Shown here: positions 5,550 through 8,790 of the stretch, in pieces
Numbering within the stretch: the stretch's first letter is position 1
Layout: each line of letters starts with the position of its first letter
Assembly: GCA_947302515.1 (NCBI GenBank)
Contig: CAMYVT010000035.1
Coordinates: 1-8,790 of the forward strand
Direction: 5' to 3'
Source: an uncultured Caryophanales bacterium
GTDB lineage: Bacteria; Bacillota_I; Bacilli_A; RF39; UBA660
Length of the DNA: 8,790 bases
Position numbers and translations under genes: made by a program
Notes under the pieces: generated by a model
Databases searched by the model: none
What the model was told of the DNA's origin: nothing
What the model saw: the letters and a program-made list of their open reading frames with translations, nothing else

Positions 5550-7706
5550 TTACCTCTCTATTAAACTTAAACTAACTTTATTTTTTTCTAATGATATATC
5601 ATCTACCCAACAATCAACTATATCACCTACACTATATAAATCACTAGGATGTTTAACATAACTATTAGATAATTTTGATATATGAGCAAGACCATCTTCA
5701 TGTAATCCAATATCTATAAATATACCAAAATCTACTACATTACGAACTGTACCCTGTAGTTTATCACCTACATGCAAATCATTTATCTCTAGTATATTAC
5801 TCTTTAAAATAGGTTGTGGATATTCATCTCTAGGATCTAAATTAGGTTTCTTTAAACTATTAATAACATCTTCTACAGTATATATATCACTATTATATTT
5901 ATTAGCAATATCCTCTACTTTTAAACCACTAAGTTTATCAATTAATTCATCAGTACCAACACTAGAAATATCCTCTCCTAAATCATTTAATATATTACTA
6001 GCAAGTATATAACTCTCAGGATGTATTGCTGTAGAATCTAATATATTATCTCCTTCAGTTATTCTTAAAAAACCTATAGCTTGTTCATAAGCTTTATCAG
6101 TAAGTAATTTTTTCTTTTTTATTTCTTCCCTACTTTTAATCTTACCAACACTTTCTCTATAATCTATTATTTTTTTAATAGCAGCTTTAGTAATACCAGA
6201 AACATAACTAAGTAAAGAATAACTTGCTGTATTAACATTAACTCCTACACTATTAACACATTTTTCTACTACAAAGTCTAAACTATTAGATAATTTCTTC
6301 TCTGATACATCATGTTGGTATAATCCTACTCCTATACCTTCAGGAGGTATTTTAACTAATTCGGCTAAAGGGTCTTGTAATCTTCTGCCAATACTTACTG
6401 CACTTCTTTTTTCTACTGCTAAGTCAGGAAATTCTTCTATTGCTTGTGGAGAAGCACTATATATTGAAGCACCAGCTTCACTAACAATAACATACTTACA
6501 AGTAAGATTATATTTCTTAATCATATCAGCACAAAATCTTTCAGATTCACGAGAAGCAGTACCATTACCTATAGCAATAATATCAACATTGTATTTATTA
6601 ATTAACTGTTTAACTATCTCCATAGATTGTTCTATTTTTTTATCCTCTTCTCCCTTTAAAAAAGGTTTAATAACTAAACTATCTAAGTATTTACCATTCT
6701 TATCAATAACTGCTAACTTACAACCATTAACATATCCAGGATCAAAAGCTAAAACCACTTTTTCTTTCATGGGAGGAGTTAAAAGTAATGCCTCCAAATT
6801 CTTACCAAAATTTTCTATCGCAGCTTCTTCACCTTTCTCACTTAATTCACTTCTTACTTCTCTTTCAACAGAAGGAGCAATTAGCCTTTTATAAGAATCT
6901 TCTATTGCTTCCTTAACAAACTTAGTAACAAAACTCTTATCATTTTTAATATTCTTTCTATTTAAATAATCAATTATTTCATCTTTATTAACATCAATAC
7001 TAACAGTTAATACTTTTTCATTTTCTCCCCTATTAATAGCAAGTATTCTATGAGGTTTTATATATTTAACAGCTTCACTATAAGAATAATACATCTCATA
7101 TGTTTTATTAGGATCATCTGCATCTTTCTTTATCTTAGATACAATTACCCCATTCTTAAAGAAATAACTTCTAATCCATTTTCTATATGAAGCATTATCA
7201 CTAATCCATTCAGCAATTATATATTTAGCTCCAGTTATAGCAGAATCAATATCTTTAACTTTATCATTTATAAATTTACTACATAATGATTCAATATTCC
7301 CACTTTCAGGAAAAGTCATAATCATCTTCGCAAGAGGTTCTAATCCTAAAGCAATAGCCTCCGTAGCTTTAGTCTTTTTCTTTTCTTTATATGGTCTATA
7401 TAAGTCTTCAATTTCTACTAGCTTACTACAATTAAGAATAGAGTTCTTTAATTCTTCAGTAAGCATACCCTTCTCATCAATTAATCTAATAACATCTTCT
7501 TTTCTTTTTAATAAATTATTTTGATATTCATATACTTCAGAAATACTTCTAATAATTTCTTCATCTAAAGCTCCAGTAGCTTCTTTTCTATATCTAGCAA
7601 TAAAAGGAATAGTATTACCTTCACTTAATAAATTTAATACAGTATCTACTTGCTTATCAGTAATATTAAGATTAGTTGCAATCTCTTTTATAATAATCTC
7701 ATTCAT
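5550..7706 (-). CDS. tex: Tex-family RNA-binding protein with S1 domain
   Basis: A 718-residue cytoplasmic nucleic-acid-binding protein of typical Tex length. The family affects transcription and RNA metabolism and is related to eukaryotic Spt6. Order of domains: N-terminal Tex helical region with TIPFIARYRKEATGALDE (32-49); YqgF/RNase H-like domain from about 316 (VVLAFDPGYVNGCK); the conserved block SIYSASP, EEFPDL, RSAVSIGRRLQDPLAEL (414-450); helix-hairpin-helix region about 480-550 (SVGVNVNTAS, LLTDKAYEQAIGFLRI); S1 domain about 641-716 (GTVRNVVDFGIFIDIG). No domain is missing. The ATG at 7706 follows a strong GGGAGGTG site; an upstream ATG at 7742 in the same frame would place that site inside the coding region and add 12 atypical residues, so it is rejected. 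It is the first gene of a pair with the downstream phosphodiesterase. Confidence 0.96.
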   Translation of the reverse strand: MNEIIIKEIATNLNITDKQVDTVLNLLSEGNTIPFIARYRKEATGALDEEIIRSISEVYEYQNNLLKRKEDVIRLIDEKGMLTEELKNSILNCSKLVEIEDLYRPYKEKKKTKATEAIALGLEPLAKMIMTFPESGNIESLCSKFINDKVKDIDSAITGAKYIIAEWISDNASYRKWIRSYFFKNGVIVSKIKKDADDPNKTYEMYYSYSEAVKYIKPHRILAINRGENEKVLTVSIDVNKDEIIDYLNRKNIKNDKSFVTKFVKEAIEDSYKRLIAPSVEREVRSELSEKGEEAAIENFGKNLEALLLTPPMKEKVVLAFDPGYVNGCKLAVIDKNGKYLDSLVIKPFLKGEEDKKIEQSMEIVKQLINKYNVDIIAIGNGTASRESERFCADMIKKYNLTCKYVIVSEAGASIYSASPQAIEEFPDLAVEKRSAVSIGRRLQDPLAELVKIPPEGIGVGLYQHDVSEKKLSNSLDFVVEKCVNSVGVNVNTASYSLLSYVSGITKAAIKKIIDYRESVGKIKSREEIKKKKLLTDKAYEQAIGFLRITEGDNILDSTAIHPESYILASNILNDLGEDISSVGTDELIDKLSGLKVEDIANKYNSDIYTVEDVINSLKKPNLDPRDEYPQPILKSNILEINDLHVGDKLQGTVRNVVDFGIFIDIGLHEDGLAHISKLSNSYVKHPSDLYSVGDIVDCWVDDISLEKNKVSLSLIER

Positions 7707-7753
7707 CTTATACACCTCCCTAATATAATAACAAAATAACAAATAAATATAAA

Positions 7754-7765
7754 GTATAGATATAC
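7754..7765. promoter_or_regulatory. 12-bp palindrome, possible operator
   Basis: GTATA and TATAC form perfect five-base arms around GA in the 128-bp gap between the divergent tex and HTH-regulator genes. HTH_3 repressors often bind short palindromes of this kind, so it could be a site for the adjacent regulator. In such AT-rich DNA, chance is a real alternative. The gap also holds a CCTAGA/TCTAGG inverted pair (7781-7786 and 7822-7827) flanking the plus-strand -10. For tex, several -10-like hexamers (such as TATACT) occur here but none has a convincing -35. Confidence 0.3.
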
Positions 7766-7791
7766 AAATATTCTATTTCCCCTAGATTTAA

Positions 7792-7797
7792 TATAAT
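7792..7797 (+). promoter_or_regulatory. Candidate -10 box of the tandem-HTH regulator gene
   Basis: A perfect TATAAT lies 37 bases before the start codon, predicting a leader of about 31 bases. No good -35 is found at 16-18 bp, so the promoter may be weak or need help. Confidence 0.45.
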
Positions 7798-7834
7798 TCA
7801 TTTCTCCAATGGAATAATAACTCTAGGTGATACT

Positions 7835-8272
7835 ATGATTATTAAAAACTTTAAAATAAGTAGAGAAAATCTAGAATTAAAACAAAAAGATATAGCAAAA
7901 CTCTTTAACTTACATTTTTCAACAATCTCAGGATGGGAAACAGGTAAAGATACTATACCAATAGAAAGATTAATAGAATATGCTAACGAATATAATTTAA
8001 GTTTAGATTATTTATTTGGAATAATAACTACAAACGAAAAGTATTATCCAATAGATATAGATTTAATAGATCTAGCTCATAATCTAACAGAATTAAGATT
8101 AAAGAATAAATATACACAAACAGAAGTAGCTAAAAAATTAAATACAACACAATCAGCCTACTCTCATTATGAAACAGCTACTAACATAATACCAACAACA
8201 TTTATCTATGGATTAACTAAAATATACAATCCTTTTTCAATAGATGAATTGTTTGGTAGAAAAAAGATATAA
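7835..8272 (+). CDS. Small regulator with two tandem XRE-type (HTH_3) domains
   Basis: A 145-residue protein made almost entirely of two helix-turn-helix domains. The first spans about residues 5-62 (LKQKDIAKLFNLHFSTISGWE, ending SLDYLFG) and the second about 79-141 (YTQTEVAKKLNTTQSAYSHYE, ending SIDELFG). The shared xLFG end and spacing suggest an internal duplication followed by divergence; the first keeps the more canonical WETGKDTIP loop, while the second has YETATNIIP. There is no sensor, protease or membrane domain, so it is probably a repressor or accessory DNA-binding protein. AGGTGAT closely precedes the ATG and supports the start. It is divergent from tex and convergent with a second BspA-like gene, sharing a terminator with it. 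Targets are unknown; itself and tex are the nearest candidates. Confidence 0.88.
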   Translation: MIIKNFKISRENLELKQKDIAKLFNLHFSTISGWETGKDTIPIERLIEYANEYNLSLDYLFGIITTNEKYYPIDIDLIDLAHNLTELRLKNKYTQTEVAKKLNTTQSAYSHYETATNIIPTTFIYGLTKIYNPFSIDELFGRKKI

Positions 8273-8295
8273 AAAAGAACCATAAGGTTCTTTTT
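8272..8295. terminator. Bidirectional rho-independent terminator
   Basis: Arms AAAAAGAACC (8272-8281) and GGTTCTTTTT (8286-8295) enclose an ATAA loop. It serves the HTH regulator (plus) and the partial BspA-like gene (minus). Loop, stem core and following bases match the terminator at 2470-2494, indicating common descent with the adjoining 3' ends. Confidence 0.9.
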
Positions 8296-8296
8296 A

Positions 8297-8790
8297 TTAT
8301 GTCTTTATTAAAACATTACTAGTTGTTAAATTATTATTACCACTATTAGTAATTATCCAATTCTGATCATTAGCATCTTTTACATATATTTTGTTTGTTG
8401 TTTTCCACCTTTCGAAAATACGATAATAATTTGTGACATTACTAAAATCAAATGTTGATAAATCCAATTCAAAGTTGCTATTATTATAACCTGTTTGATA
8501 AAACATAGAAATCATGTTTTGTACACTACTTGTATCAAAGTTAGAACCCAAATCTAAAGTAAATGAAGTATTGCTATAACCAGTATTATAAAACATATAG
8601 CTCATATTAGTTACACTACTTGTATCAAAGTTAGAACCCAAATCTAATGTAAATACTGCACTTTTATAACCTGTTTCAGAAAACATATAAGACATATCTG
8701 TTACACTACTAGTATCAAATTTATCACCTAAATCTAAAGTAAAGACTGGACTATTATAGCCTGTTCCAGAAAACATATAAGACATATCTG
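8297..8790 (-). CDS. Second BspA-like (DUF285) surface protein, N-terminus outside window
   Basis: Only the last 163 residues are visible; the frame stays open through the right edge, where the preceding codons read (T)DMSYMF in phase with the repeat. An internal Met at 8785 is therefore not the start. Four repeat units are seen (30, 30, 30 and 29 residues) with the same TGYxSxVFTLDLG and FDTSSVTN cores, then a 43-residue tail. The tail is identical to that of the complete paralogue (2493-4946) at 35 of 43 positions by my count, including DQNWII and the terminal LTTSNVLIKT. No LPXTG motif or membrane segment is present at the C-terminus, so any anchoring must come from the unseen N-terminus. 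It probably shares the surface role of its paralogue. Confidence 0.88.
   Translation of the reverse strand, partial: DMSYMFSGTGYNSPVFTLDLGDKFDTSSVTDMSYMFSETGYKSAVFTLDLGSNFDTSSVTNMSYMFYNTGYSNTSFTLDLGSNFDTSSVQNMISMFYQTGYNNSNFELDLSTFDFSNVTNYYRIFERWKTTNKIYVKDANDQNWIITNSGNNNLTTSNVLIKT
8429..8790 (-). repeat. 90-bp coding repeat array of the second BspA-like gene, partial
   Basis: Four units are visible, the last one residue shorter than the rest, exactly as in the final unit of the array at 2625-4466. The units carry FDTSSV in the first three copies, where the other array mostly has FDTSNV. The array continues past the right edge. Confidence 0.9.

Noticed and set aside
6589..6894. Plus-strand open frame of 101 codons
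   Set aside because: Antisense shadow within tex, which has continuous family motifs on the minus strand here.
7707..7742. Longer tex start at 7742
   Set aside because: It adds 12 residues unlike the family and puts the strong GGGAGGTG ribosome binding site inside the coding region.
1..8790. TGA read as tryptophan (Mycoplasma-type code)
   Set aside because: All genes read through in the standard code and the Trp codons checked are TGG. No gene ends in TGA either, so the point is not fully settled, but nothing requires recoding.

Overview
The window is very AT-rich and reads as the chromosome of a low-GC Gram-positive (Bacillota) bacterium, probably anaerobic. Evidence for this is an oxygen-sensitive class III ribonucleotide reductase, strong GGAGG/AGGTG-type ribosome binding sites, sigma-A-like promoters, U-tailed hairpin terminators, and surface proteins with BspA/DUF285 repeats of the kind common in uncultured gut Bacilli and Clostridia. 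I cannot fix the genus. The six visible stop codons are five TAA and one TAG, and the Trp codons I checked are TGG, so the standard bacterial code fits.

Layout. (1) 1-1715, minus: nrdD, cut by the left edge; about 571 codons are visible. (2) 1716-1835: a compact divergent control region with a near-perfect 22-bp palindrome between nrdD and a Crp/Fnr-family regulator. (3) 1836-2471, plus: the regulator, ending at a bidirectional terminator shared with (4) 2493-4946, minus: a large BspA-like surface protein with 20 tandem units of 30 residues. (5) 5020-7706, minus: a tex then yfcE-like pair, two bases apart, ending at a perfect hairpin whose loop holds the yfcE stop codon. (6) 7835-8272, plus: a small regulator with two HTH domains, again ending at a bidirectional terminator shared with (7) 8297-8790, minus: the C-terminal end of a second BspA-like protein, cut by the right edge.

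The genes seem to form three themes. The first is anaerobic deoxynucleotide synthesis with its likely regulator: the palindrome is placed to overlap the regulator's own -35 box and to sit at about -41.5 from one candidate nrdD start, a geometry that would suit autorepression plus nrdD activation. The second is housekeeping RNA/nucleic-acid and phosphodiesterase functions (tex, yfcE). The third is a pair of repeat-rich surface proteins in the same orientation. Their 3' ends, tails and terminators are clearly homologous, and near-identical 90-bp units inside the complete array point to ongoing recombination.

No mobile element, CRISPR array, tRNA or rRNA was seen. No gene-free stretch exceeds about 130 bases. 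No wholly new system is evident; the most notable points are the shared operator and the expanding 30-residue repeat arrays.
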